A stretch of 64,000 nt of DNA from Caballeronia temeraria (GTDB taxonomy: Bacteria > Pseudomonadota > Gammaproteobacteria > Burkholderiales > Burkholderiaceae). The stretch is taken from the NCBI RefSeq assembly GCF_001544795.2, contig NZ_FCOI02000005.1, positions 66,402 through 130,401 on the forward strand. The letters run 5' to 3'. Numbering within the stretch: position 1 is the first letter of the stretch; each line of letters starts with the position of its first letter. The notes beneath the pieces are model-generated. The model was not told the DNA's origin. It did not search any database and worked only from the letters and a program-made list of their open reading frames with translations. Below are positions 50,326-62,058 of the stretch, one piece after another. The translations under genes were made by a program, and so were the position numbers.

Positions 50326-50481
50326 TGCGATTTTTCCTTGCTGTGTGTTTCACCGGCGTCCATTGTTGCATCCGTTCGATGACGCCGCACGACGCGAAAC
50401 GCCGGTCCGGCGCGTTTCGCCCGATACGCTATGCTTGCGGATTCCGCCTTCCGTCATCTACCCGTCATCTTCCGAATTCCG

Positions 50482-51195
50482 ATGCGACGCACCCTCGTCA
50501 AGTGGCTCTTTGCGACCTATCTGCTCGGCAGCGGCACGCTCTGGTCGATTGTGATCCTGCCGCTCTTTCCGTTCGTCGGCCGCGACGGGCGCTACCGGCT
50601 CGCGAAGCTCTGGTGCCGCGCGATGGTCACGATGATGCGCGTCATCACCGGCGTCACGTGCTCGATCGAAGGACTCGAGCATCTGCCCGAGGGGCCGTGC
50701 ATCATCCTGTCGCGTCACGAGTCGACGTGGGAAACGCTCTCGTTCATGGCGCTCTTTCCCCGCCGCATCAGCTTCGTGTTCAAGCACGAACTGATGAACA
50801 TTCCGTTTTTCGGTTGGGTGCTGCGCGGCCTCGACATGGTGAGCCTCGATCGCGGCTCGATCCGTCAGGCGCACACCGCGGTCACGCGCGAATGCGCCGT
50901 GCGGCTCAAAAAAGGCGATTCGGTCGTGATTTTCCCGGAAGGCACGCGCGTCGCGCACGATGCGCCGCTCAAGCTCGCATCCGGCGGCGTGCGTCTCGCG
51001 TGCGCGACGAAGGTGCCGGTCGTGCCCGTCGTCCACGACGCGGGCAAGGTCTGGCCGGCGAAGGGCTGGCCGGATCGCGGGGGGCACATCCGCGTGATCG
51101 TCACACCGTGCCTGCCGCTCGATTGTCAGATTCCGCAGGAACTGAACCGCCTCGCGCAGTCGCAGATGGACGAAGCGCTGGCGGTGTTGCGCTAA
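50482..51195 (+). CDS. plsC: 1-acyl-sn-glycerol-3-phosphate acyltransferase, PlsC type
   Basis: 237 residues. N-terminal membrane segments (LVKWLFATYLLGSGTLWSIVILPLFPF) and the acyltransferase motifs SRHESTWETL (HX4E, a known variant of HX4D in PlsC of this group), DRGSIRQAH, FPEGTR and VPVVPVVHDAGKVWPAKG. Predicted to make phosphatidate. The Met at 50482 matches the family start; a longer frame begins at 50431. The gene is next to a lone receiver protein on the opposite strand. Confidence 0.88.
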   Translation: MRRTLVKWLFATYLLGSGTLWSIVILPLFPFVGRDGRYRLAKLWCRAMVTMMRVITGVTCSIEGLEHLPEGPCIILSRHESTWETLSFMALFPRRISFVFKHELMNIPFFGWVLRGLDMVSLDRGSIRQAHTAVTRECAVRLKKGDSVVIFPEGTRVAHDAPLKLASGGVRLACATKVPVVPVVHDAGKVWPAKGWPDRGGHIRVIVTPCLPLDCQIPQELNRLAQSQMDEALAVLR

Positions 51196-51202
51196 CCGGC
51201 GA

Positions 51203-51571
51203 TCAATACAGAGGCCGCTTTTTGGCGGCGCACAGCCGGTTGACCGCGGCGATCAGCGTGCCCATGTCGACGGGCTTGCGCAAATAGCCGTCGTAGCTGA
51301 CGAACGCGGGCGGATTCGGATGCCCCGAAATCATCAGGAAAGGAATGTGCGCGAGGGCGGCGTCGTTCTTCATCGTCTGGCAGAGCAGCGCGCCGCCCAG
51401 ACCCGGCATCATCCAGTCCGATACGACGATGTCCACCCTCTGCTCGCTCAGTATCGTGAGCGCTCCGTTGCCGTCGAACGCGCATAAGACGTTGCAATCC
51501 TCACCTTGCATGCAGAGGGTCCAGGCTTCGATGGTGGCGGGGTCGTCGTCGACGAGCAGTACAGTCTTCAT
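51203..51571 (-). CDS. Single-domain response regulator (receiver)
   Basis: 122 residues: MKTVLLVDDDPATIEAW gives the acidic pair, IVVSDWMMPGLGG the phosphoacceptor Asp, FLMISGHPNPPAF the Thr/Ser position and YLRKPVDMGTLIAAV the Lys. No output domain, so it acts as a CheY-like or phosphorelay intermediate. No histidine kinase lies in the neighbourhood, so its partner is elsewhere. Met at 51571 begins the domain exactly. Confidence 0.9.
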   Translation of the reverse strand: MKTVLLVDDDPATIEAWTLCMQGEDCNVLCAFDGNGALTILSEQRVDIVVSDWMMPGLGGALLCQTMKNDAALAHIPFLMISGHPNPPAFVSYDGYLRKPVDMGTLIAAVNRLCAAKKRPLY

Positions 51572-51785
51572 CTTGCGAACATGTTCGAGAGCGGCGCGTG
51601 CGTGCGGCGGGACGTCTAAGACAAAGGCTGCGCAAAGGCTGCGGATAACCCCGGATGTGACTGCGACCATCGGCGTTGGTTGCAGTCGCCTCGTACACAA
51701 AGCCTTTTGTCATAGTATTTCTTTCGCGCCAAATCTGCGCGGTAAATGCTGCTTCAGCAACTTGCGCGCCGCCGGGCGGCACCGG

Positions 51786-52724
51786 TCATTTGCTCCTGGC
51801 GCGGGAGCGGCCCGCTTCGCGCAGCGCGTCGACGAGCGTCTCCTCCACCGGCGTGCGCGCGGAGTCGTTGCGGCGGATCAGGCCGATGGGCTCGTCGGTG
51901 CCCGCGAACGGCATCGGCAGCGCGGCGAGCAGCCCGAGCCCGATGTCCTGCTCGACCGCGCCGGCCGGCACGAACCACACGGCGTCGTTGTTCATCGCGA
52001 GCGAGCGCCCGAGCGACACCGACAACGTCTCGACGAGCGCCGTCAGCGCGTGCGCGCCGAACGCGGTCAGCACGCTTTCCGCCGACTGCCGGATCAGCGT
52101 GCCGAACGGCGGCACGACGATCACGAAGCGCGCGAGCAGCGCGGGCGTGAGCGGCGTTTCGAGCGTGAGCGGATGCTCGCGGCGCACGACCACCGCAAGC
52201 GGCTCCCGATAAATCTGCTCGAACGACAGCCCGTGCATCGCTTCCGGCTCGGACAGCCGTCCTACGACGAGATCGACATCGCCCGCCTTCAGCTTTTCCA
52301 GCAGGAGCGCGTTGGAATCCGTCCAGACGGACAGCGACACCGCCGGCCACTGCTGCCGGAACGCGATCAGCGCGGGCGAAAGCAGCACCGGCGCGACCGT
52401 CGGCAGAATGCCCAGCGCCACTGATCCCGGCACGTCGCCGCGCTCGCGCAACAGCATGTCGACGCCCTCGCGCAAGGACGCCACGCACGCGCTCGCATGC
52501 GGCGCGAAGAGCCGCCCCTCGCGCGTGGGCACCGCGCCGCGCCGCCCGCGCTCGAAGAGCCGCACGCCTAGAATGGATTCGAGCTCGCCGATTGTTTTGG
52601 AAACCGCGGGCTGCGTGATCGACAGACTGTCGGCGGCGCGCTGCACGCTGCCGAGCTGCGTGACGGCCAGAAAACACTGCAGATGCCGGAACTTGACGCG
52701 GGTGTTGGTGAAGTCGGTATCCAT
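51786..52724 (-). CDS. pcaQ: LysR family regulator of protocatechuate degradation
   Basis: 312 residues. N-terminal LysR helix-turn-helix (FLAVTQLGSVQRAADSLSITQPAVSKTIGELESILGVRLFERGRRG) with an effector domain including LALGILPTVAPVLL and GLSFEQIYREPLAVVVRREHPLT. The pattern and the divergent pcaHG pair match PcaQ, an activator responding to beta-carboxy-cis,cis-muconate. A symmetric site lies in the gap at 52765-52781. It begins 115 bp before pcaH. Confidence 0.88.
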   Translation of the reverse strand: MDTDFTNTRVKFRHLQCFLAVTQLGSVQRAADSLSITQPAVSKTIGELESILGVRLFERGRRGAVPTREGRLFAPHASACVASLREGVDMLLRERGDVPGSVALGILPTVAPVLLSPALIAFRQQWPAVSLSVWTDSNALLLEKLKAGDVDLVVGRLSEPEAMHGLSFEQIYREPLAVVVRREHPLTLETPLTPALLARFVIVVPPFGTLIRQSAESVLTAFGAHALTALVETLSVSLGRSLAMNNDAVWFVPAGAVEQDIGLGLLAALPMPFAGTDEPIGLIRRNDSARTPVEETLVDALREAGRSRARSK

Positions 52725-52764
52725 GACGATCCGTTATGCAAGATGGCACAAAACATCATTTTCC

Positions 52765-52781
52765 ATAACTTGCGTCGTTAT
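52765..52781. promoter_or_regulatory. Candidate PcaQ binding site
   Basis: ATAAC (52765-52769) and GTTAT (52777-52781) with a 7-bp centre form a LysR-type inverted repeat 58 bp before pcaH. It resembles the ATAACC-N4-GGTTAA site reported for Sinorhizobium PcaQ but spacing differs by one base. Binding is inferred. Confidence 0.55.
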
Positions 52782-52839
52782 ATAAAGTAGCCGTCAGAAA
52801 CATCCTATTCAACTTCCACAAATACAGGAGACAGTCGAC

Positions 52840-53541
52840 ATGACCTCCCCCATCCTCACGCCGCGTGACTGGGAATCCCATCCCGCGTATCTGTCGCCGG
52901 GCTACCGGTCGTCGATCCTGCGCAGCCCGGGCCTGCCGCTCATTCCTTTAAAGGAAAATCTGCGCAACCGGCGCGTGCCGGTCTACGGTGCTGAAGATCT
53001 GGGCGTGCTCGACAACGACCTGACCCGCAACGCCGCGAAAAACGGCGAGCCGCTCGGCGAGCGCATCATCGTGACGGGCCGCGTGCTCGACGAAGGCGGC
53101 CGTCCGGTGCGCAACACGCTCGTGGAAGTGTGGCAGGCGAACGCCGCCGGCCGCTACGTGCACAAGGCCGACCAGCACGACGCGCCGCTCGATCCGAACT
53201 TCCTCGGCGCGGGCCGCTGCCTGACCGACGACGAAGGCCGCTATCGCTTCATGACGATCAAGCCGGGCGCGTATCCGTGGGGCAATCACCCGAACGCGTG
53301 GCGTCCGCAGCACATCCACTTCTCGCTCTTCGGCGAATACTTCGGATCGCGCCTCGTCACGCAGATGTATTTCCCCGGCGATCCGCTGCTCGATCTCGAT
53401 CCGATCTATCAAGGCATTCCCGAGCACGCGCGCAAGCGTCTCGTCTCGGCCTTCTCGATCGACACGACGCAGGAAAACTACGCGCTCGGCTACGAATTCG
53501 ACATCGTGCTGCGCGGCCCGGACCAAACGCCGACGGAGTAA
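52840..53541 (+). CDS. pcaH: Protocatechuate 3,4-dioxygenase beta subunit
   Basis: 233 residues. Opens protocatechuate to beta-carboxy-cis,cis-muconate using non-haem Fe(III). Iron ligands by family spacing are Tyr106 (AGRYVHK), Tyr145 (KPGAYPWG), His158 and His160 (RPQHIHFSLFG); Arg155 is near the substrate. GACAGGAG-like sequence precedes the start. Pairs with PcaG 7 bp downstream; together they form the (alpha-beta)n oligomer. Confidence 0.96.
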   Translation: MTSPILTPRDWESHPAYLSPGYRSSILRSPGLPLIPLKENLRNRRVPVYGAEDLGVLDNDLTRNAAKNGEPLGERIIVTGRVLDEGGRPVRNTLVEVWQANAAGRYVHKADQHDAPLDPNFLGAGRCLTDDEGRYRFMTIKPGAYPWGNHPNAWRPQHIHFSLFGEYFGSRLVTQMYFPGDPLLDLDPIYQGIPEHARKRLVSAFSIDTTQENYALGYEFDIVLRGPDQTPTE

Positions 53542-53548
53542 GACGAAC

Positions 53549-54157
53549 ATGACCACGCTCAAACAAACCCCTTCGCAGACCGTCGGACCGTACTTCGCTT
53601 ACGGCCTGGTGCCCGAGCAATACAACTTCGATCTGAAGAGCCTCTTCACCGCATCGGCGGCGGATCGTGAAGTGCCGGGCGAGCATATCGCCGTCGTCGG
53701 CAACGTGTTCGACGCCGAAGGCAAGCCCGTCAACGACGCGCTCATCGAAATCGCCCAGGCCGATGCGAACGGCCGCTACGTGCAGACCTCGCAGGAAGCG
53801 CGCGAGTCGGGCTTTCGCGGCTTTGCGCGCTGCGGCACCGGCACGGACCCGAAGCTGCGCTTCATCTTCGATACGGTGAAGCCGGGCGCAACCGCCGACG
53901 ATTCCGCGCCGCACCTCGACGTCATCGTGCTGATGCGCGGCATGCTGCTGCATACGTACACGCGCATCTACTTCGAAGACGAAACCGAAGCCAACGCGAA
54001 GGACACCGTGCTGCAAAGCGTGCCGGCCGAGCGCCGTCACACGCTGATCGCGAAGCGCGAGGCGGACGCGTCGGCCAAGCCGGGTTCGGCGGGCACGATC
54101 TATCGCTTCGACGTGCATCTGCGCGGCCCGAACGAGACGGTTTTCTTCGACCTGTAA
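53549..54157 (+). CDS. pcaG: Protocatechuate 3,4-dioxygenase alpha subunit
   Basis: 202 residues. Same intradiol-dioxygenase fold as PcaH but without the iron ligands, as expected for the alpha subunit. Landmarks are GPYFAYGLVPEQYNF, NDALIEIAQADANGRYV and FARCGTGTDPKLRFIFDTVKPG. It ends near the terminator at 54180-54230. Other pca genes (pcaB, pcaC, pcaD) are not in the window. Confidence 0.95.
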   Translation: MTTLKQTPSQTVGPYFAYGLVPEQYNFDLKSLFTASAADREVPGEHIAVVGNVFDAEGKPVNDALIEIAQADANGRYVQTSQEARESGFRGFARCGTGTDPKLRFIFDTVKPGATADDSAPHLDVIVLMRGMLLHTYTRIYFEDETEANAKDTVLQSVPAERRHTLIAKREADASAKPGSAGTIYRFDVHLRGPNETVFFDL

Positions 54158-54179
54158 CGTTTCTCGCAGCTGTTGTTTG

Positions 54180-54230
54180 AAACGAAGGCGTCCGGCACTG
54201 CGCTATAGTGTCGGTCGCCTTTCGTTTTTT
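54180..54230 (+). terminator. Terminator after pcaHG
   Basis: A long hairpin: AAACGAAGGCG (54180-54190) and CCGGCACT (54192-54199) pair with AGTGTCGG (54207-54214) and CGCCTTTCGTTT (54216-54227) with small bulges, ending in a T-run TTTTTT. It sits 22 bp after pcaG and 13 bp before the DUF2288 gene, so it separates the two transcripts. Confidence 0.85.
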
Positions 54231-54242
54231 CCGCTTTCTCTC

Positions 54243-54548
54243 ATGTCCGACGCCCCCACGCCCAGCCCGCTCTACGTCAAGCTCCTCAGCGAAACCGCCC
54301 AGATCGGCTGGTCCGAACTGGAACGCTTCTTCGCGCAAGGCAAGCTCATCTGGGTGAAGGGCGATCTCGATCTCGTGAGCGCCGCCGAAGCCATCGCCAA
54401 CGACGACAAGCAGCAGGTCGCGCAATGGCTTTCAGCGGGTCTCATCGAACGCATGCAGGCCGAGACCGCCGCCGATCTCGCCGCGCGCGATCCGCAATTG
54501 TGGGCGGTCGTGCTGTCGCCGTGGGTGTGCGTGCAGGAACGCGCCTGA
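54243..54548 (+). CDS. DUF2288 family protein
   Basis: 101 residues. LYVKLLSETAQIGWSELERFFAQGKLIWVKGDLDLVSAAEAIANDDKQQV is the DUF2288 core, followed by DPQLWAVVLSPWVCVQE. Small cytosolic helical family of unknown function, widespread in proteobacteria. The Met at 54243 follows the pcaG terminator. Convergent with the AI-2E transporter gene, 10 bp apart. Confidence 0.88.
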   Translation: MSDAPTPSPLYVKLLSETAQIGWSELERFFAQGKLIWVKGDLDLVSAAEAIANDDKQQVAQWLSAGLIERMQAETAADLAARDPQLWAVVLSPWVCVQERA

Positions 54549-54558
54549 GCGAACTGCT

Positions 54559-55647
54559 CTACTTCCGCTCGACGACGTAATCCGTCCACAGCACGACGAG
54601 AATCGTCATCAGCGCCGGGCCGATGAACAGCCCGATCAGCCCGAACGTCTCCGCGCCGCCGAGAATGCCGAACAGCACGAGCAGGAACGGCAGCCGCGCC
54701 GATCCGCCGATCAGCACCGGCCGCACGAAGTGCTCCGCCACGAACACCACGATCAGCCCGAACACGGCGACGCACGCCGCCGCGATCATCGAGCCTTGCG
54801 CGAGCAGCCAGAGCGCCGAGCCGAGAAAGACGATCGGCGCGCAGAACGGCAGCATCGCCGCGACGGCGGTCAGCATGCCGAGCAAGGTGGCGTGCGGCAC
54901 GCCCGTCACCGCATAAGCGATGCCGAGCAGCGCGCCCTCGCCCAGTCCGACGACGACGAGCCCGACCACCGTGCTGCGCACCGAATCGGCCATGCGGCGC
55001 ACGATCGCGGCGCCGTCCGGGCCGAACGCCCGGCGCGAGCCCGCGAGCAATTGCTCGCCGAGCTTCGAGCCCGCCAGAAACACGAAGAAGAGCGTCATCA
55101 GCATGAAGCCGAAGATGACGATGCCGTGCACGACGCGTCCGCCGAAGTGCCGCGTCATCGCGACGACCGTCGCGCTGTGCAGATTCTTCACCGCGGGCGA
55201 TGCCTCCAGCGGCGTCGACAGATTCTGCTGCCACCAGCGCGCGACCTGCTGCGCGCCCATCGGCAGATGTTCGACGAATGCGGGCATCGGAATGCCGGTG
55301 CGCAGCACCTCGTGGAACCAGTGAAGCATGTCGTGCGCTTCGTTCGCCGTCTGCGCCGCGACGATGAAAAACGGCACCACGAACAGCAGCCCGATCGCCG
55401 CCGTCAGCGCGACCGCCAGCAGAGTGTGATGCCGCTTGAACATCGGCCGGCGTTCGAGCCAGCCGAACGCCGGCCAGAGCGCAATGGCGATCACGCTCGC
55501 CCATACGACCGCCGGAATGAAGGCGCGCGCCGTATAGAGCGCGACCAGCACGAGCACCGTGTAGAGCGCAGCGGAAGCCGTGCGCTGCATCTTGTGCGTG
55601 CGCTCGGATGAGTCCGATGTCGGGTCGTTGCGCGGCTGGATCGGCAT
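54559..55647 (-). CDS. AI-2E family transporter
   Basis: 362 residues with about eight membrane helices in the PF01594 pattern. TALYTVLVLVALYTARAFIPAVVWASVIAIALWPAFGWLE near the N-terminus, then LVVVGLGEGALLGIAYAVTGVPHATLLGMLTAVAAMLPF and ILGGAETFGLIGLFIGPALMTILVVLWTDYV toward the end. Despite the name, members have varied exports (Na+/H+, AI-2). The Met at 55647 has AAGGA upstream; an earlier Met at 55686 also reads in frame. Confidence 0.88.
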   Translation of the reverse strand: MPIQPRNDPTSDSSERTHKMQRTASAALYTVLVLVALYTARAFIPAVVWASVIAIALWPAFGWLERRPMFKRHHTLLAVALTAAIGLLFVVPFFIVAAQTANEAHDMLHWFHEVLRTGIPMPAFVEHLPMGAQQVARWWQQNLSTPLEASPAVKNLHSATVVAMTRHFGGRVVHGIVIFGFMLMTLFFVFLAGSKLGEQLLAGSRRAFGPDGAAIVRRMADSVRSTVVGLVVVGLGEGALLGIAYAVTGVPHATLLGMLTAVAAMLPFCAPIVFLGSALWLLAQGSMIAAACVAVFGLIVVFVAEHFVRPVLIGGSARLPFLLVLFGILGGAETFGLIGLFIGPALMTILVVLWTDYVVERK

Positions 55648-55823
55648 GAATGATTCGTCCTTCGTTGTGATATCGATGATCGGCAAAACATAAAACGTTC
55701 GCCAGCATTGTAATCACGCACGAATCATTCCACTCGATGCGAGCCATCAAGCAAGCTTATTTACAGAATGCACGTTTCGCGCTCCCTATAATCGAGACTC
55801 GATATAGACGCAGGGATCGTGCA

Positions 55824-56340
55824 ATGCAGGAGAAAGTCACACGGGCAACGGCAGCCGCATGCATGTCGCTCGCGCTGCTCGCCGGATGTTCCACCGGTCT
55901 CGATCGGGTGAAGGAAGATCAGCTGAACGCGCAATACGGCATCACCGTGTTGCAGGTCAAGGGCGGCGTGGAGATGCGTCTGCCCGAAACGCCGCTCTTC
56001 AATAGCGACGAATCGGCCCTTCGCGACAGCCATTCGCCGATGCTCGATCGCGCGGCGCAAGTGCTGAAGCGCAGCATGCGGCCGGTGCTGATCGAAGGCC
56101 ATACCGATAACGAAGGCTCGCTCGCCTATAACCGCGCGCTGTCCGAAGCGCGCGCCGACGCCGTCGCGCAAGCGTTGATCGCGCGCGGCGTGCCGGCCGA
56201 GCGCATCACGACGAAGGGCATGGCGTATCTGCGGCCGATCGCGACCAACAATACGCGCGAAGGGCGCTCGTTGAACCGGCGCGTGGAAATTCTCGTGCGC
56301 GCCGAGAGCGAAGAGACGCTGCTCGGCGCGCCCGCCAAAG

Positions 56341-56351
<11 letters not shown>
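55824..56351 (+). CDS. OmpA family lipoprotein
   Basis: 175 residues. Lipobox LALLAGCS (Cys 22) directs it to the outer membrane; a short linker leads to an OmpA-type peptidoglycan-binding domain (LIEGHTDNEGSLAYNRALSEARADAV, ITTKGMAYLRPIATNNTREGRSLNRRVEI). Pal-like architecture. The Met at 55824 gives the signal; the upstream frame is intergenic. Its last 11 bp overlap the end of mccA on the other strand. Confidence 0.9.
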
Positions 56352-58344
<1,993 letters not shown>

Positions 58345-58361
58345 GGCATTACATCCGTGGG

Positions 58362-59969
58362 TCACATGCGGAACACGCCGAAACGCGTGTCTTCGATAGG
58401 TGCGTTCATCGTCGCGGCCAGGCCGAGGCCCAGCACGTCGCGGGTCTGCGCGGGATCGATCACGCCGTCGTCCCACAGACGCGCGCTCGCGTAGTACGGA
58501 TGCCCTTGCGCCTCGTACTGATCGCGGATCGGCGCCTTGAATGCTTCTTCCTCTTCCTTCGACCAAGAGCCGCCCTTCTTCTCGATGCCGTCGCGCCGCA
58601 CCGTCGCGAGCACGGACGCGGCCTGTTCGCCGCCCATCACCGAGATGCGCGCGTTCGGCCACATCCACAGGAAACGCGGCGAATACGCGCGGCCGCACAT
58701 GCCGTAATTGCCTGCACCGAACGATCCGCCGATGATCACCGTGAACTTCGGCACCTTGGCGGTTGCGACCGCCGTCACCATCTTCGCGCCGTTGCGCGCA
58801 ATGCCTTCGTTCTCGTACTTGCGCCCGACCATGAAGCCCGTGATGTTCTGCAGGAACACGAGCGGAATCTTGCGTTGCGCGCACAACTCGATGAAATGCG
58901 CGCCCTTCAATGCGGACTCCGAAAACAGAATGCCGTTGTTCGCGACGATGCCGACCGGATGCCCCCAGATATGCGCGAAGCCGCAGACGAGCGTCGTGCC
59001 ATAGCGCGCCTTGAACTCGTCGAAGGCGGAATCGTCGACGATGCGCGCGATCACTTCGCGCACGTCGAAGGGCTTGCGCGTATCGACGGGAATCACGCCG
59101 TAGACGCTTCGCGGATCATGACGCGGCGGCAGCGGTTCTTTGAGCGCGAGCGTCGGCGTCTTCACGCGATTCAGATTGCCGACGATGCTGCGCGCGATGC
59201 CGAGCGCATGCGCATCGTTCTGCGCGAGATGATCGGCGACGCCGGAGAGACGCGTATGCACGTCGCCGCCGCCGAGATCTTCGGCGCTGACTTCTTCGCC
59301 GGTTGCGGCCTTCACCAAAGGCGGGCCGCCCAGAAAGATCGTGCCCTGGTTCTTCACGATGATCGATTCGTCGCTCATCGCGGGCACATACGCACCGCCC
59401 GCGGTGCACGAACCCATCACCACGGCGATCTGCGCGATGCCTTGCGCCGACATGTTCGCCTGGTTGTAGAAGATGCGGCCGAAGTGATCGCGGTCGGGAA
59501 ACACATCGTCCTGATTGGGCAGATTCGCGCCGCCCGAATCGACGAGATACACGCACGGCAGGCGATTCTGCTCGGCGATTTCCTGCGCGCGCAAATGCTT
59601 CTTCACGGTGACGGGATAGTACGTGCCGCCTTTCACGGTCGCGTCATTGCACACGACCACGCATTCCTGCCCCGCAATACGCCCGATGCCCGTGATGATG
59701 CCTGCGCCCGGTGCGTCGTCGTTGTACATGCCGTACGCGGCGAGTTGCGAGAGTTCGAGAAACGGCGTGCCCGGATCGAGCAGTTGCGCGATGCGATCGC
59801 GCGGCAGCAGCTTGTTGCGCGACACGTGCTTGTCGCGCGCGGCCTCGCCGCCGCCTTCCGCGATCTTCGCGATCTTCTCTTTGAGATCCGCGACGAGCGC
59901 TTCGAGCGCGGCCGCGTTCGTGCGGAATTCCTCGCCGCGGGGATTCAGTTTCGATTCGATGATCGTCAT
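58362..59969 (-). CDS. liuB: Methylcrotonyl-CoA carboxylase beta (carboxyltransferase) subunit
   Basis: 535 residues. Carboxyltransferase with [63 protein letters not shown] and SGGANLPNQ. The C-terminal part includes [18 protein letters not shown] and [22 protein letters not shown]. Length is standard for LiuB/MccB. It starts 10 bp after liuA and ends 17 bp before liuD. Confidence 0.94.
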   Translation of the reverse strand: MTIIESKLNPRGEEFRTNAAALEALVADLKEKIAKIAEGGGEAARDKHVSRNKLLPRDRIAQLLDPGTPFLELSQLAAYGMYNDDAPGAGIITGIGRIAGQECVVVCNDATVKGGTYYPVTVKKHLRAQEIAEQNRLPCVYLVDSGGANLPNQDDVFPDRDHFGRIFYNQANMSAQGIAQIAVVMGSCTAGGAYVPAMSDESIIVKNQGTIFLGGPPLVKAATGEEVSAEDLGGGDVHTRLSGVADHLAQNDAHALGIARSIVGNLNRVKTPTLALKEPLPPRHDPRSVYGVIPVDTRKPFDVREVIARIVDDSAFDEFKARYGTTLVCGFAHIWGHPVGIVANNGILFSESALKGAHFIELCAQRKIPLVFLQNITGFMVGRKYENEGIARNGAKMVTAVATAKVPKFTVIIGGSFGAGNYGMCGRAYSPRFLWMWPNARISVMGGEQAASVLATVRRDGIEKKGGSWSKEEEEAFKAPIRDQYEAQGHPYYASARLWDDGVIDPAQTRDVLGLGLAATMNAPIEDTRFGVFRM

Positions 59970-59979
59970 GTCGCGCGCC

Positions 59980-61161
59980 TCAAGCCGTCTCGGCGAACAG
60001 TTCGCGGCCGATCAGCATGCGGCGGATCTCGCTCGTGCCCGCGCCGATTTCATAGAGCTTCGCATCGCGCCACAGGCGGCCCACCGGATATTCGTTGATG
60101 TAGCCATTGCCGCCGAGCACCTGAATCGCTTCGCCGGCCATCCACGTCGCCTTTTCGGCGGTGTAGAGAATCACGCCCGCGCAGTCCTTGCGCACCTGAC
60201 GCAAGTGCCCCGAACCGAGCGTGTCGAGCTGACGTCCCACTGCGTAGAGATACGCGCGGCACGCCTGCAGGGTCGAATACATGTCGGCGACCTTGCCCTG
60301 GATGAGCTGAAATTCCCCGATCGACTGACCGAACTGCTTGCGATCGTGGATATACGGCACGACCGCGTCCATGCACGCGAGCATGATGCCGGTCGGGCCG
60401 CCCGCGAGCACGGCGCGCTCGTAGTCGAGTCCGCTCATCAGCACCTTCGTGCCGCCATTCAGCTGACCGAGGATGTTTTCCTTCGGCACTTCCACGTTCT
60501 CGAACACGAGCTCGCCGGTATGCGAGCCGCGCATGCCGAGCTTGTCGAGCTTCTGCGCGACGGAAAAGCCCTTCATGCCCTTCTCGACGATGAACGCCGT
60601 GATGCCGCGCGGACCGGCTTCAATATCCGTCTTCGCATAGACGACGAGCGTGTCGCAGTCAGGGCCGTTGGTGATCCACATCTTCGTGCCGTTGAGCACG
60701 TAGTGGTCGCCCTTTTCGTCGGCGCGCAGCTTCATGCTGACGACGTCCGAGCCGGCGTTGGGCTCGCTCATCGCGAGTGCGCCGATATGTTCGCCCGACA
60801 CGAGCTTCGGCAGATACTTGCGCTTTTGCGCCTCCGTGCCGTTGCGATGAATCTGGTTCACGCACAGATTCGAATGCGCACCGTACGACAGCCCGACCGA
60901 TGCCGACGCGCGCGAAATCTCTTCCATCGCGACCATATGCGCCGTGTAGCCCATGTTCGCGCCGCCGTATTCCTCGGAGACGGTCATGCCGAGCACGCCG
61001 AGATCGCCGAACTTTTTCCAGAGGTCCATCGGAAACTGGTCGCTGTGGTCGATTTCGCCCGCGCGCGGCGCGATTTCCTTCGCCGCGAAATGGGCAAGCG
61101 AGTCGCGCAGCATGTCGATGTCTTCGCCCAACGCGAAGTTCAGGCCGGGTACGTTGCTCAT
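59980..61161 (-). CDS. liuA: Isovaleryl-CoA dehydrogenase
   Basis: 393 residues. Acyl-CoA dehydrogenase fold: [105 protein letters not shown] and [42 protein letters not shown]. It dehydrogenates isovaleryl-CoA, passing electrons to ETF. First gene of the operon; promoter region carries a TGAG-N5-CTCA element. GGAGGAGAC precedes the start. Confidence 0.94.
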   Translation of the reverse strand: MSNVPGLNFALGEDIDMLRDSLAHFAAKEIAPRAGEIDHSDQFPMDLWKKFGDLGVLGMTVSEEYGGANMGYTAHMVAMEEISRASASVGLSYGAHSNLCVNQIHRNGTEAQKRKYLPKLVSGEHIGALAMSEPNAGSDVVSMKLRADEKGDHYVLNGTKMWITNGPDCDTLVVYAKTDIEAGPRGITAFIVEKGMKGFSVAQKLDKLGMRGSHTGELVFENVEVPKENILGQLNGGTKVLMSGLDYERAVLAGGPTGIMLACMDAVVPYIHDRKQFGQSIGEFQLIQGKVADMYSTLQACRAYLYAVGRQLDTLGSGHLRQVRKDCAGVILYTAEKATWMAGEAIQVLGGNGYINEYPVGRLWRDAKLYEIGAGTSEIRRMLIGRELFAETA

Positions 61162-61204
61162 GGGTCGTCTCCTCCAGATTCGATGTTTTCGGTGCGCCCT
61201 GAAA

Positions 61205-61221
61205 TTTGAGTTTCACTCACA
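61205..61221. promoter_or_regulatory. TetR-type operator candidate near liuA
   Basis: TTTGAGTTTCACTCACA contains TGAG-N5-CTCA symmetry, 44 bp before liuA. A matching copy lies near the divergent regulator. Likely bound by that TetR protein. Confidence 0.6.
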
Positions 61222-61283
61222 CAGGGCCGCAAACCACGGGATGTGGGAATTTCACGCCGAAATCGCCTAGCCGTCAATAGATT

Positions 61284-61300
61284 TTTGAGCTACGCTCACA
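61284..61300. promoter_or_regulatory. TetR-type operator candidate near the divergent regulator
   Basis: TTTGAGCTACGCTCACA: same 17-bp form and TGAG-N5-CTCA core as the copy at 61205, here 23 bp before the TetR-family start. Position suits autorepression. Confidence 0.62.
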
Positions 61301-61323
61301 TTTATTTCCCACGTTTCCCGCCA

Positions 61324-62058
61324 ATGTCCACGCAAACTACCGCCACCGGCCGTCGCGCGCCCGCCGGAGTCAAATCGCAGCAGCGCGTGAAGGACATCTT
61401 GCAGGCGGGCCGTGACGTCTTCGCGGAAAAAGGCTACGACGCCGCGACGAGCGCCGAGATCGCGCAGCGCGCGGGCATCTCGGAAGCGACCGTGTTCAGC
61501 TATTTCAGCGGCAAGCGCGAGTTGTGCGCGCGCGTGATCGCCGATTGGTACGACGAAATCATCGATGCATTCGAGACCGGCCTGCCACGCGACGGCACGG
61601 TGCGCCAGCAGTTCGCGTTCATCGTCAGAACGCACATGCGGCTGATGCTGATGAACGGCACGGGACTTTGCGCGCTGGTGCTGTCGGAAGGCCGCACGAA
61701 GCAGCACGACCTGTCGGATACGTTGACGGAACTGCAACGCCGCTACACCGCGCCGCTGATGGACGTGCTCGCGCGCGGCCAGGCGCTCGGCCACGTGCGC
61801 GCCGACATGCCGTTGCGCCTGCTGCGCTCGCTCGTTTTCGGACCGATGGAGCACGTGCTGTGGGACGCGACGCTCGCGAAGCGGCGCCTGAGTCAGACTC
61901 AGATCGAGACGACGGCGAACGAACTGGTGGAAGTATTGTGGGCCGCGCTGCAGCCGCCGAATGCGCAACTGGCGGCGCTGGCGCAGTTCCGGCAGGAGGT
62001 CGAGGAAGCGTCGCGGCGCTTCGAAACGAGCGCCGCGCGCGAGAAACCTACTTCCTGA
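61324..62058 (+). CDS. TetR/AcrR family regulator of the leucine operon
   Basis: 244 residues. TetR helix-turn-helix in the N-terminal third (AGRDVFAEKGYDAATSAEIAQRAGISEATVFSYFSGKREL). The C-terminal ligand domain is not one I can name. It diverges from liuA and the gap holds two copies of a symmetric 17-bp site. The classical liu regulator LiuR is a MerR protein, so this is a different solution. Met at 61324. Its end overlaps the next gene's end by 11 bp. Confidence 0.86.
   Translation: MSTQTTATGRRAPAGVKSQQRVKDILQAGRDVFAEKGYDAATSAEIAQRAGISEATVFSYFSGKRELCARVIADWYDEIIDAFETGLPRDGTVRQQFAFIVRTHMRLMLMNGTGLCALVLSEGRTKQHDLSDTLTELQRRYTAPLMDVLARGQALGHVRADMPLRLLRSLVFGPMEHVLWDATLAKRRLSQTQIETTANELVEVLWAALQPPNAQLAALAQFRQEVEEASRRFETSAAREKPTS

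Noticed and set aside
50695..50740. Possible loss of PlsC active site (HX4E instead of HX4D)
   Set aside because: HX4E is a known variant in PlsC of related bacteria and the FPEGTR motif is intact.
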